Assembly (NCBI GenBank): GCA_018333075.1 | Contig: BORH01000001.1 | Span: 372,001 to 436,000, forward strand | Length of the DNA: 64,000 bases | Direction: 5' to 3' | DNA from: Heyndrickxia sporothermodurans | GTDB lineage: Bacteria; Bacillota; Bacilli; Bacillales; Bacillaceae_C | Translations under genes and position numbers: made by a program | The notes under the pieces: generated by a model | What the model was told of the DNA's origin: nothing | Seen by the model: the letters and a program-made list of their open reading frames with translations, nothing else | Database searches by the model: none | In this document: positions 56,301 through 64,000 of the stretch, in pieces | Position numbering within the stretch: position 1 is the first letter of the stretch | Layout: the number at the start of each line of letters is the position of its first letter

Positions 56301-57076
56301 TCTGCTCTTGGTGCTGGTCCACCCGGAAGCTTACATATTTCATTGGCCTCCTCGAGCATTTCTTTCGCTCCTTGCAGACTTAGTTTAATATCAACTAATA
56401 AGTCATTTATGAAAGGTAGCTCATTTATCACTGTCGACTCATTAACACAGTACATCGCAATTACTTCATCTAACCATTTATTCGGCTCTGGGTGTGAACG
56501 GGAAAAATCATAAAGCTTATGAATAAGTTCTTGTAAGGCTGAATCGCTTCGGTCATTTGTAAAGGTATCAACCACCTTATAAAAAGCCTCATTCTGTTCT
56601 TTACCGTATTCCTCTTCAAATAATTCATCTAACACTTCATCTCTTAATAGATCTGCTTCCGTTGAATCAGCTATTCGAAAGGTAGGATCGATATCAATTA
56701 AATAATAATATTTACGAATCACTTCTAAACAGAAGGAATGTAAAGTAGAAATTGACGCTTTATTTAAAAGACTTAATTGGCGCTTTAAACGTTTCGAAGT
56801 TGGATTATTAGTAATCTCCTTTTCCAATGCTTGTCCGATTCGATGTCTCATCTCCGCTGCTGAAGCATTTGTAAAAGTAACAACCAATAATTCATCAACA
56901 TCTAGCGGATCCTCTTGATTAATAATTTTTTTTATGATTCTTTCAACTAATACAGCCGTTTTTCCTGATCCAGCAGCAGCAGCAACAAGTATATCCTGAT
57001 CTTTTGCCATAATGGCTTTCCATTGATCGTCAGTCCAGGTGACATCAACTGGTTTATTGGGTATGGATGACTTCAT
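53321..57076 (-). CDS. addA: ATP-dependent helicase/nuclease subunit AddA
   Basis: 1251 residues from ATG at 57076, behind AGAGGAGG; a GTG two codons upstream is too close to it. UvrD-type helicase: Walker A AAAGSGKTAVLVERI near residue 35, VDEYQDTN, GDVKQSIYRFR and LTRAKEKLYL. A RecB-type nuclease domain is at the C-terminus (GVIDCIMETDEGIYLLDFKTDGI). With AddB it processes double-strand breaks and recognises Chi. It overlaps addB by about 23 bases. Confidence 0.96.
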   Translation of the reverse strand: MKSSIPNKPVDVTWTDDQWKAIMAKDQDILVAAAAGSGKTAVLVERIIKKIINQEDPLDVDELLVVTFTNASAAEMRHRIGQALEKEITNNPTSKRLKRQLSLLNKASISTLHSFCLEVIRKYYYLIDIDPTFRIADSTEADLLRDEVLDELFEEEYGKEQNEAFYKVVDTFTNDRSDSALQELIHKLYDFSRSHPEPNKWLDEVIAMYCVNESTVINELPFINDLLVDIKLSLQGAKEMLEEANEICKLPGGPAPRAENYLDDLSIVERLLNASESSWEDLYQEMNTWSFSRAKSCRGDDFDKDLVKKADDLRKAAKKVLEKIKAELFSRKPESFIKDMREMKDRIETLVELTKKFSCQMAKIKTEKGLVDFSDLEHYCLQILMEPNAEQVKPSIAALDYRNQFKEVLVDEYQDTNMVQETILKLVTYDSEENGNLFMVGDVKQSIYRFRLAEPNLFLGKYNRFQLTGEETGLRIDLSKNFRSRFEVLAGTNFLFKQIMGVTVGEIEYDQQAELVKGAAYPENEIYPIELAIINQADETIDSTDEEKETAIDQFDQVELEQSQLEARFMARKIKQLIEEKQPIFNSKTGTYRPIQYRDIVILLRSMPWAPEIMEQFKLEGVPIYANLSTGYFNATEISIMLSLLKVIDNPYQDIPLASVLRSPICGLDEEDLSTIRIQSKNGTFYEAVKHFILRKPEIENEQLYEKLSIFIENLQRWRGLARQDSLSNLIWQLYRDTYFYDFVGGLPGGKQRQANLRAFYDRARQYEETSFRGLFRFLRFIERMQERGDDLGAARALSEQEDVVKLMTIHSSKGLEFPVVFVAGLSRKLNMMDINQSYLFDKEYGFASKYVNVEKRITYPSLPQLAFKRKKKLETISEEMRVLYVALTRAKEKLYLVSSVKNAEKTISKWAKVLDHTEWLLKDSLRANAGSYLDWIGPSIIRHQNCEHIHSNQVQKSPLLPAEIAEHPSCWRIEVIEKEGLVSQAESNEELDEDWIDKIREGKMVNIQTEQNEEINERLSYQYPFFSSTISRSKQSVSELKRLYEIRDESASTELIQKSQKPVFNRPRFMREKALSPAERGTAMHMVMQHLSLESAPTTESVKDLLDEMLQKELLTKEQIGAINIQQIILLFSTQIGGKLLDAKKVQREVPFSMAISAQELYETSGEETILVQGVIDCIMETDEGIYLLDFKTDGIHDRYKGGFDEAKPVLEKRYKVQLELYEKALKQILKKEIVEKYLYFFDGGHLLKM

Positions 57077-60000
57077 TTTCACTTACCTCCTCTCTCATTC
57101 GATTTAAAACATCTTCTTGCTTTTGTATAGTTAAGTTTCGATAATTATTATCTTCCAATGATTGATCAAATTGACAAACCGATTTAAACGAACAATAATC
57201 GCATGGTGTACGCTTTTTTAATTTATAAGGAGCAATGTCAACCATTCCAGATGTAATTTCGTTACCAGATTTCTCATATAGCTTTCTGACATAGCGATTC
57301 ATTAAAGTAAAGTCCTTCTCGCTAGCTACTTGTGATCGAGATGATAAAGTCCCATCTTTTTTAATTTCTGCAGAAACAATCTTTGATTTTCCACTTTCTA
57401 AAGATTGATCCATTAATTTAATAGCACCTTCATCATCCAAAAGAAGTCCCTTCATTTTAAAGCTCTTAAAAATTTCTTCATCAATTTCTTCCAATGTTAA
57501 AAGTTTATTGCTTTTTATGATTGGATTATGAAGATGGAAATATAGGACACCAGCGGGCATTCCGGGTGTACCAATCAAGCTTTTAGAATGAGTGACAACA
57601 ATGTCCAAATAAGTGAGCATTTGCAAGGCTAATCCATAATAAACTTCTGTGAAATCTAGTTCCTTCGCACTTGATTTATAATCAATAATCCGTAAATACA
57701 CTTCATTTTCATCTTGTGCCTTATCTACTCGATCAATTCTTCCTTGTAAAGCCATTTTCGTACCATTTTTTAATGAAAATGTTAGAGGTGGCAAAGCAGC
57801 TTTTGGACCAAAACCAAGCTCTAGACCAACAGGTGCAAATCCACTTACTTTTGCATGTTCACTTAATATGTGTGATGCCCGACCAATAACCTGTTCAAGC
57901 TTCCTCTTAATATAGTGATGACGGTTCGAGCTTAATAGAATTTGATGCTGCAATCTTGGAGCTAAATAAGCTACTGCTTCTTTCGCTAAATAGGCACACT
58001 GCTCTTTTGTAAGATTTGACCAGGAAACACCACTCTTTTGAAGTTCATCTGCAATCCATTTTAGCGCTCCATGAAATAAATCTCCTATATTCGGAGCATC
58101 TAGTTTAAAAACCTCTCGTTCATGGAGCTTTAATCCATGAGTAGCAAAATGAGCAAAAGGACATGAATGAAATAACTCCATCCGAGAGACACTTGCAAGA
58201 ATGGTTTCCCCGTAAAGCTCCTTACTCGTATGTTCAGATAATTTTTTTGTACGATTTTCATAGAAAAGACTAGACAGTACATGCATTGCTTTATTTTTTT
58301 GTAACGGGTTTTCAAGATAATAATGGTAGATATCCCACCAAATGGTCGCCATTGGGTACTTTCGAAGCTTTAATTGTAATTGAGTTGTTAAATAAGAGAT
58401 TGTAGAATTTGGATGTGAGACATACTCAAGCTGCTCTTCATCCATTAATTCAGATGGATCATTAACAACTACTTTTTCTTCTAACATTGGAAATATATCC
58501 TTCATCCGTTTTACATAGAGAGATGGCAGCAATGCTTTACCTTCTTCATTTGCAATCGGATAAGTGATATAGAGCACTTGTGATGAAGTAGTCAATGCTT
58601 TATAAGCAATAAATTCCTCATCTAGCAATTTCGATTTGCTACTAGGAGCTAACTGCATTCCATGACCTAATAAAATTTCTCGATCAGAATCAGCTAGGAC
58701 ACCATCTTCACTTATTTTTGCTGGAAGTACCCCATCGTTTAAACCAATGACAAAAGCAGCCTTAACATCTGATAGTCTAGATAATTCAAGATTAGCAACT
58801 AATACTTGATCAATTGCAGGTGGAACGATCGAAAATTTCATTTCTTCTATTCCCGCATCTAAAATCATGGCAAATTTCTTTAATGAAAGTTCCTCGTCTC
58901 CAAGCACCTCAACAAATTGATCAAGTAATTCAATGACTGCATTCCATGCCTGATCATATTCTCTAGCAGATAATAAATCACCTTGTTCTTCAGCAGTTAG
59001 CTTTAGCTTTTCTAGCTTAGCAGGAATATCTAAGTCTTCTAAAAAAGCAAATACAGCCTCACAAAGGTCTTTCCCTAACCCGCCTTTGCTTATTCGACGT
59101 GAAAGCCTTAATATCGGTGTTGTAATCAATTCTTTTAATTCATTTAATTCCTGTTCCAATTCCTTCTCTTTGTCTGTTTGAGGGAAGGATTCAAGCTCAA
59201 GGCCTCGAAATCTTCGATAAATCCATTTTTCTTTACTTGTCCATTTTTTCCCTTGAATTCCATATGCAAGCACATAATTTTCAAGCTGATCCATTTTTTC
59301 TCTTAATCTATTAAAATCTTGATTTAATGGAAATAATAAATCTGTCTTTACTGCACGAAAAATTGATTCATAACGCCAATAGTTTCCTATCGTTTCTAAA
59401 GTCGAACGTAATAGCTCAATTAACGGGTGATTAAGCATCGATCTTTTCTGATCAATAAAATAGGGAATGTCATAATCATAAAAACAAGTTTCTAATATTT
59501 CCTGATACTCATGACCATTTCGGACTAAGATGGCAATATCATGATACCGATATTCCTTCTTTCTCACTAATTCTCGAATTTCCCGTGCAACCGCCTCTAT
59601 TTCTGCTCTACGATTCACTGCTTGGAAAATTCGAACATTCGGTGCATTGTTATAAGCCCTGACAGGTAGTTGCTCAAAATGTGATTCTAAGTAGGCTAAG
59701 CTATCATGAGAATATCGAAAAGGGGTTTTTAGCATTTGATTCTCCTCAATTATGCTCCCACTTAATTTAGCCATTTCATATAAGGTTAAATATGTTTCTG
59801 CCGTCATTTTAAATAGTTGCGATTCGTTTAAGCTTCCATGTGTAATCGGCTCATCAAGTGTCAATGCAATTGATACTCGTTTACATGATTTCATAAGCTG
59901 GTCAATGACCAAATATTCCTGAGGAGTAAATCGATAAAAACCATCAATATAAATTTCAGCTTCTTGTATATAAGAAGAATGCTGGATGGAATCTGCAAGA

Positions 60001-60560
60001 AGTTTTAAATAATCTTCTGAATCAAGATATTTATTTGCAAGCTTCTCTTCAAAATTACGATAAATTAATTCTAAATCATGCAATTTGTCAGCCAACGCCT
60101 TCGTCGCTTGCTCATTTTCTAATTCAGCTTGTTTTTGAGCAAGATCCAGCGGTTCAACACAATATCTCTTGAACTCGGTTAGCATCATTTCCACATGTTG
60201 AATAAACCCTGTTTTATCAGCAGCACGACCAAATAATTTTAATTCATCCTTTTTATCTTCAATGATTTTTCGAATCAACATATTTAAGCCTTCACTCGTA
60301 ATATGCATACGGCTAATTCCGCCCGTTGATTGAAGAATTCTCCATGCAAGGCGCGAAAAACTAAATACCTGAGCACGAATCATTCCACCTAGGCAAGGAG
60401 TTTTAACTAAATTGTATTCAGATTGAAAAGTCATTTGATCAGGTACTAAATAAATGATTGGAGAACCATTCGGCTCATCTATTAATTTCTTTCGAATTTC
60501 ATCATTTATTATTCTCGTTTTGCCCGTTCCAGAACGACCAATGATAAAACGAACAGACAT
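57054..60560 (-). CDS. addB: ATP-dependent helicase/nuclease subunit AddB
   Basis: 1168 residues. Walker A GRSGTGKT (8-15); the inactivated helicase body that reads Chi; then the C-terminal nuclease (YLRIIDYKSS) framed by four cysteines (FHSCPF and CDYCSFKSVC) that hold a 4Fe-4S cluster. First gene of addB-addA. Start ATG at 60560 behind AGGAGATGAAATC. In B. subtilis sbcD and sbcC follow addA; here gerPF does. Confidence 0.96.
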   Translation of the reverse strand: MSVRFIIGRSGTGKTRIINDEIRKKLIDEPNGSPIIYLVPDQMTFQSEYNLVKTPCLGGMIRAQVFSFSRLAWRILQSTGGISRMHITSEGLNMLIRKIIEDKKDELKLFGRAADKTGFIQHVEMMLTEFKRYCVEPLDLAQKQAELENEQATKALADKLHDLELIYRNFEEKLANKYLDSEDYLKLLADSIQHSSYIQEAEIYIDGFYRFTPQEYLVIDQLMKSCKRVSIALTLDEPITHGSLNESQLFKMTAETYLTLYEMAKLSGSIIEENQMLKTPFRYSHDSLAYLESHFEQLPVRAYNNAPNVRIFQAVNRRAEIEAVAREIRELVRKKEYRYHDIAILVRNGHEYQEILETCFYDYDIPYFIDQKRSMLNHPLIELLRSTLETIGNYWRYESIFRAVKTDLLFPLNQDFNRLREKMDQLENYVLAYGIQGKKWTSKEKWIYRRFRGLELESFPQTDKEKELEQELNELKELITTPILRLSRRISKGGLGKDLCEAVFAFLEDLDIPAKLEKLKLTAEEQGDLLSAREYDQAWNAVIELLDQFVEVLGDEELSLKKFAMILDAGIEEMKFSIVPPAIDQVLVANLELSRLSDVKAAFVIGLNDGVLPAKISEDGVLADSDREILLGHGMQLAPSSKSKLLDEEFIAYKALTTSSQVLYITYPIANEEGKALLPSLYVKRMKDIFPMLEEKVVVNDPSELMDEEQLEYVSHPNSTISYLTTQLQLKLRKYPMATIWWDIYHYYLENPLQKNKAMHVLSSLFYENRTKKLSEHTSKELYGETILASVSRMELFHSCPFAHFATHGLKLHEREVFKLDAPNIGDLFHGALKWIADELQKSGVSWSNLTKEQCAYLAKEAVAYLAPRLQHQILLSSNRHHYIKRKLEQVIGRASHILSEHAKVSGFAPVGLELGFGPKAALPPLTFSLKNGTKMALQGRIDRVDKAQDENEVYLRIIDYKSSAKELDFTEVYYGLALQMLTYLDIVVTHSKSLIGTPGMPAGVLYFHLHNPIIKSNKLLTLEEIDEEIFKSFKMKGLLLDDEGAIKLMDQSLESGKSKIVSAEIKKDGTLSSRSQVASEKDFTLMNRYVRKLYEKSGNEITSGMVDIAPYKLKKRTPCDYCSFKSVCQFDQSLEDNNYRNLTIQKQEDVLNRMREEVSENEVIHTQ

Positions 60561-60644
60561 GATTTCATCTCCTACCTACAAATTTATATTCTACTATTAT
60601 AATATAATTCTTTGGTTGAAATCGATGAAAATACTGGGTCGTTC

Positions 60645-60855
60645 TTTTTAACATGACATCTAATAAGAACAAATGCGCAAGCGCCTTGATTATCGATATA
60701 AAGACTGGGAAAATTGGCAGTAGAATTTTACTTGGAAGGACTTCGACTAAGATAAAGGAAACACAGGTGACTAAAAGGCGAAACGATGCCCGCTTATCGT
60801 AGAGAGGAGTGCTGAAGTACGCTAGACGACGGCTACTTTCGCTAGATACAGCATA
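60645..60855. repeat. Possible dispersed repeat upstream of addB
   Basis: A stretch of higher GC than its surroundings, without a supported gene. It begins near a small palindrome GCGCAAGCGC (60675-60684) and continues through AAGGACTTCGACTAAGATAA and CGCTTATCGTAGAGAGGAGT to CTAGACGACGGCTAC. Composition and the GCGCAAGCGCC start recall dispersed non-coding repeats seen in Bacillaceae genomes; this is memory-based and no second copy is in this window. Confidence 0.35.
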
Positions 60856-60906
60856 CATTTTTCATAACTTATACTCTTAAAAAATTTATGCATTCTTATC
60901 TTATAA

Positions 60907-60956
60907 AAAAATGTGGAAATGGCAATATCGTAGCTGCCATATTCCTCACTTTTTCA
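60907..60956 (-). terminator. Terminator of the AIM24-family gene
   Basis: Minus-strand GTGAGG..TATGGCA pairs with TGCCAT..CCACA in an interrupted stem, followed by seven T. Confidence 0.75.
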
Positions 60957-60963
60957 TTGGGAA

Positions 60964-61752
60964 TCAATCTCCATCAAATAAATTAAAAAGACCTTTCGCT
61001 ATGCTTCCTTCATCCTTAGACCCTCCGGCAGCAGGCATTGCGGCAAATACTCTGCTTGCTAGACGACTAAATGGAAGTGATTGTACCCAGACAGACCCAG
61101 GACCTCTTAATGTAGCAAAAAATAAACCTTCTCCACCAAATAATGCTGTTTTTACTCCTTTTACAAATTCAATATTGTAATCAACATCTTGGGTCATTGC
61201 TACTAAGCAACCTGTATCTACTCGAAGTGTCTCTCCTACAGCAAGATCCTTTTTATGTATCGTCCCACCAGCATGGACAAATGCTAGACCATCACCTTCA
61301 AGCTTTTGCATAATAAACCCTTCTCCACCAAAGAAACCAGTGCCGATTTTTCGTTGAAATTCGATTCCAACCGAAACACCTTTTGCAGCTGCTAAAAAAG
61401 CATCCTTTTGACATATAATCTTTCCATCTAGTTCACTTAAATCCATTGGAAGAATCTTTCCAGGGTAAGGAGATGCAAAAGAAACATGTTTTTTCCCAAT
61501 ACCGACATTAGTAAATGTTGTCATAAACAAGCTTTCACCAGTAAGCATTCTTTTCCCTGCATTGAAAAGCTTACCCATGAATCCCCCTCCACCGGAAGCC
61601 CCATCTCCAAAGATTGTTTCCATATGAATATCATCTTCCATCATCATTAATGCTCCTGCTTCAGCTACCACTGTTTCCTCTGGATCAAGTTCCACTTCAA
61701 CAAACTGCATATCGTCACCATAAATTTTGTAATCAATTTCATGATTGTTCAT
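60964..61752 (-). CDS. TIGR00266/AIM24-family protein
   Basis: 262 residues from ATG at 61752 ([16 protein letters not shown]), behind TGGAGG. Beta-helix/jelly-roll protein with glycine-rich turns: [60 protein letters not shown]-terminal [19 protein letters not shown] is typical of the family. Function is not established. Cytosolic. Single gene. Confidence 0.9.
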   Translation of the reverse strand: MNNHEIDYKIYGDDMQFVEVELDPEETVVAEAGALMMMEDDIHMETIFGDGASGGGGFMGKLFNAGKRMLTGESLFMTTFTNVGIGKKHVSFASPYPGKILPMDLSELDGKIICQKDAFLAAAKGVSVGIEFQRKIGTGFFGGEGFIMQKLEGDGLAFVHAGGTIHKKDLAVGETLRVDTGCLVAMTQDVDYNIEFVKGVKTALFGGEGLFFATLRGPGSVWVQSLPFSRLASRVFAAMPAAGGSKDEGSIAKGLFNLFDGD

Positions 61753-61930
61753 CGAAATTCCTCCATAATATAAGTACAAGTTTTATTCTTATTTTATATA
61801 AAGTTAATATTTACAGCTATATTATTTACGTAAAATTGATATATTAGTTTCGAGTTAGAAAAAATTAAAACGAATCCCTGAGAAATCCTTTCTTGAGAGG
61901 ATTCCCTACTCCAGCTTTCTAAAATAACAA

Positions 61931-61968
61931 TAAAAAGCAGTATCATCAATAATCTACTGCTTTTTTTA
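61931..61968. terminator. Terminator of the acyl-CoA synthetase gene
   Basis: AAAAAGCAGTA / TACTGCTTTTTTT with a 12-base loop; usable from both sides. Confidence 0.85.
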
Positions 61969-61984
61969 CTTGGTCCTTTCTATT

Positions 61985-63445
61985 TCACAATAGGCTTTTT
62001 AAAGATTTTTTATCAATTTTACCTACATGCGTTTTAGGTAATTCTTTAAGAATAATAAAAGATTTAGGCACTTTATATGCAGCTAATTTTGTTAAACAGT
62101 ATGCTTTCAGACCTTCTTCTGTAAGAAGATGGTTATTTGTTAAAGTAATAAAAGCAGTTACTTTTTCTCCCCATTTTTCGTCAGAAACACCTATAACTGC
62201 TGCCTCGTCGATTTGTGAATGTTCACATAGCCACTGCTCTATTTCTAATGGATAAACATTTTCTCCACCACTAATAATCATATCATTTTTTCTTCCGACA
62301 ATATAATAGTACCCATCGTCATCCATTATTGCTAGATCACCAGTATATATCCAACCAGCTATTAATGTTTCTGCAGTTACAGCTGGATTATTCCAATATT
62401 CCTTGAACGAATGCTTCCCCTTAATTAGTATTTCTCCAACTTCCGAAGCTTTTGCTTCTTCTCCATTTAACTTTAACAGTTTAATATCATTGAATATCAT
62501 TGGCCTTCCTATTGAACCTTTTTTAATAGACGCCTCTTTAGGAGTAATGAAAAAATTATTTGGACCTGCTTCAGTTAATCCGTAACCTTCTTTAAAAGGC
62601 AAGCCTTTTTTAGCAAAATGCTGATAAATCGATAATGGACAAGGAGCACCTCCTGAAAGAAATACCTTCATTTCAGGAAATTCAAGTTTTTCAAACTCCT
62701 CCGTTTGCTGCATCATATGATACATAGTCGGAACAAATAAAGCGATTGTACATTTATATTTTTTTAAATAATACAATGCCTCCTTAGCTTCAAAATGATT
62801 ACCAATAACAACTGTTCCTCCATTCAGCAAAATGGGGAGAGATAAAGCATTAATACCACCCGTATGAAATAACGGCATATAAGTTAATGTCGTTTCTTCT
62901 CCTGTTAACCCCCAACTGATAATCGTATTCAAAGCATTCCAATTAATTGATTGATGGGTAAGAACGACTCCCTTCGGTTTCCCAGTTGTTCCTCCAGTAT
63001 AAATAATAAGCCACGGGTCTTCATCATCGATCTCCTTGCTACAAAAATCATCTTTGTCATTTTGATGATGGAAAAGTGATAGTGAATATGCATGATTTAC
63101 ATTTAAATCCTGCACTTGTTCAACAAATTTTTCATTATATAATAATATTTTTGGTGAGCAATCATCTATTATATATTTAAGTTCATAAATGGAAAGTCGC
63201 CAATTTAACGGGACAAAAATCGCTCCTATTTTTCCACATGCAAACATTATTTCAATTAGCTCTACTTGATTTTGGGCAATAGCTGCAACACAATCCCCTT
63301 TGTCTATACCTTTAGATAATAAAATGATTCTCCATCTATTTACATGCTCATTTAGCACTTTATATGTTAAGTTTTTTTCACTTTCAATATCGATTAAAGC
63401 AATTTTATCCCTAGACAAACTAGCTCTCTTAGTCAACCAGTCCAC
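61985..63445 (-). CDS. AMP-forming acyl-CoA synthetase-like protein
   Basis: 486 residues of the ANL superfamily. P-loop-like YTGGTTGKPKG at 149-159, the A5 motif GYGLTEAGP, YTGDLAIMDDDGYYYIVGRKNDMIISGGENVYP, and the C-terminal catalytic Lys in KTHVGKIDKKSL. It activates a carboxylic acid to the adenylate and CoA ester; the chain length is not evident, and resemblance to long-chain and MenE-type enzymes is about equal. Start ATG at 63445 with GGAGAG upstream. No fatty-acid oxidation genes nearby. Confidence 0.9.
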   Translation of the reverse strand: MDWLTKRASLSRDKIALIDIESEKNLTYKVLNEHVNRWRIILLSKGIDKGDCVAAIAQNQVELIEIMFACGKIGAIFVPLNWRLSIYELKYIIDDCSPKILLYNEKFVEQVQDLNVNHAYSLSLFHHQNDKDDFCSKEIDDEDPWLIIYTGGTTGKPKGVVLTHQSINWNALNTIISWGLTGEETTLTYMPLFHTGGINALSLPILLNGGTVVIGNHFEAKEALYYLKKYKCTIALFVPTMYHMMQQTEEFEKLEFPEMKVFLSGGAPCPLSIYQHFAKKGLPFKEGYGLTEAGPNNFFITPKEASIKKGSIGRPMIFNDIKLLKLNGEEAKASEVGEILIKGKHSFKEYWNNPAVTAETLIAGWIYTGDLAIMDDDGYYYIVGRKNDMIISGGENVYPLEIEQWLCEHSQIDEAAVIGVSDEKWGEKVTAFITLTNNHLLTEEGLKAYCLTKLAAYKVPKSFIILKELPKTHVGKIDKKSLKSLL

Positions 63446-63834
63446 ACTAGTCTCTCCCTTCGAATGTGTTAACCTTATTTTAGGAATAACGGTTACAAAT
63501 TAGTTACACTTCACTATTGGAAGAGAATTCTTTATTCAAGTAAGCGATGCAAATGCAATCACTAGTTTAGCGAATAAAATACGGGAAAAAACCTATAAAG
63601 GAATATATATGTCTTTTTAATTAACTCACAAAAACTATTGTTACCCGATGCTTCCACTATTTTGAGTTCCTATAGATCCCAATTGTCAAAAAGTGATAGA
63701 AATCGATCTTTATATAGTGAAGGAAAAATTTTAATACCGACTTAATATTTTTGTAATTTTCTGTTATTTTGTGGTAATATAATTTATAATACGATTTATC
63801 ACTCCATTTAAAGTATCGAAAGGTGGCAATGCAT
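63446..63834. other. Intergenic region with a possible gene remnant
   Basis: An open plus-strand frame at about 63503-63619 (LHFTIGREFFIQVSDANAIT... ending YKGIYMSF) looks protein-like but has no start codon and no ribosome site. It may be the tail of a decayed gene. The rest is AT-rich promoter-type DNA for the two divergent genes. Confidence 0.3.
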
Positions 63835-64000
63835 ATGTCTCTATCTTCCTTGATTCCAATTGCGTTCACCATATTATTAATCGTTTGTCTTTTCATTATT
63901 ATCTACAATCGCTTCATTAAGAAGAAAAGCATCTCTAATATCTATACACCGTTTGATCATATTACTGGACTGAGCGAGGTCGACTATCACGAAGAAAAGC
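63835..64000 (+). CDS. Small membrane protein, DUF3951-like, cut by the window end
   Basis: 55 residues visible. One N-terminal span (SLIPIAFTILLIVCLFIIIY) is followed by a basic stop-transfer NRFIKKK and then YTPFDHITGLSEVDYHEE, which resembles the DUF3951 tail. ATG at 63835 is eight bases behind AAGGTGG; the in-frame ATG at 63829 is too close to it. Stop lies outside. Confidence 0.75.
   Translation, partial: MSLSSLIPIAFTILLIVCLFIIIYNRFIKKKSISNIYTPFDHITGLSEVDYHEEK

Noticed and set aside
60565-60858. 97-codon minus-strand frame upstream of addB
   Set aside because: Covers the putative repeat, has no ribosome site and an unlikely amino-acid pattern.

Overview
This window is AT-rich chromosomal DNA from an endospore-forming Bacillaceae bacterium. 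It carries a complete gerP spore-germination operon behind a sigma-K-like promoter, competence genes (coiA, comZ, med, mecA) and a T-box in front of trpS. Gene order follows the Bacillus subtilis yis-yit-yja-yjb region almost step by step, in inverted orientation. Species cannot be fixed from the sequence alone. Gene symbols are B. subtilis names given on protein resemblance plus position.

Layout. (1) 1-11.7 kb is the yjb block: 3' end of prpE, an RluD-type pseudouridine synthase, nadF, the small alarmone synthetase relQ (yjbM), a CYTH protein (yjbK), cwlQ (yjbJ), the truncated haemoglobin yjbI with the Spx adaptor yjbH, an RsaE/RoxS small RNA on the minus strand, yizD, pepF, coiA, mecA and spx. 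Spx, its ClpXP adaptor YjbH and the ClpC adaptor MecA lie close together, so this is a regulated-proteolysis and redox-stress neighbourhood. (2) 12.4-14.8 kb holds T-box-trpS and yjbA. (3) 14.9-26.7 kb holds two complete tandem copies of an appDFABC-type oligopeptide ABC transporter operon. They match patchily at DNA level, as expected from duplication followed by gene conversion. The B. subtilis opp operon that would lie between spx and trpS is absent. (4) 26.8-34.5 kb holds yjaZ, fabF, fabH, an unknown acidic protein, comZ, med, yjaV, yjaU and yjzD. (5) 34.5-44.5 kb holds clpB, yjzC, yitW, yitV, yitU, small proteins, a BsuPI-domain protein, yitT, yitS, a lipoprotein and yitK. (6) 44.5-51.1 kb is more individual: a GNAT acetyltransferase, a stress-type SDR, a membrane-anchored GH13 amylase-like protein that has lost its catalytic residues, a DUF2777-type protein, yisL, yisK and a DUF418 membrane protein. 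(7) 51.2-61.8 kb holds gerPABCDEF, addBA (helicase-nuclease, without the sbcDC genes that follow in B. subtilis) and an AIM24/TIGR00266 protein. (8) 62-64 kb holds an acyl-CoA synthetase and the start of a small membrane protein.

The most notable non-ordinary items are: the tandem app operons with homogenised tracts; two copies, in opposite orientation, of one roughly 120-bp palindromic intergenic repeat family; the degenerate amylase; YjaU and YjaV, which have lost their catalytic serine and dinucleotide-binding glycines while sitting next to med-comZ; and the RsaE/RoxS locus. No CRISPR array, prophage, transposase gene, tRNA or rRNA was found.
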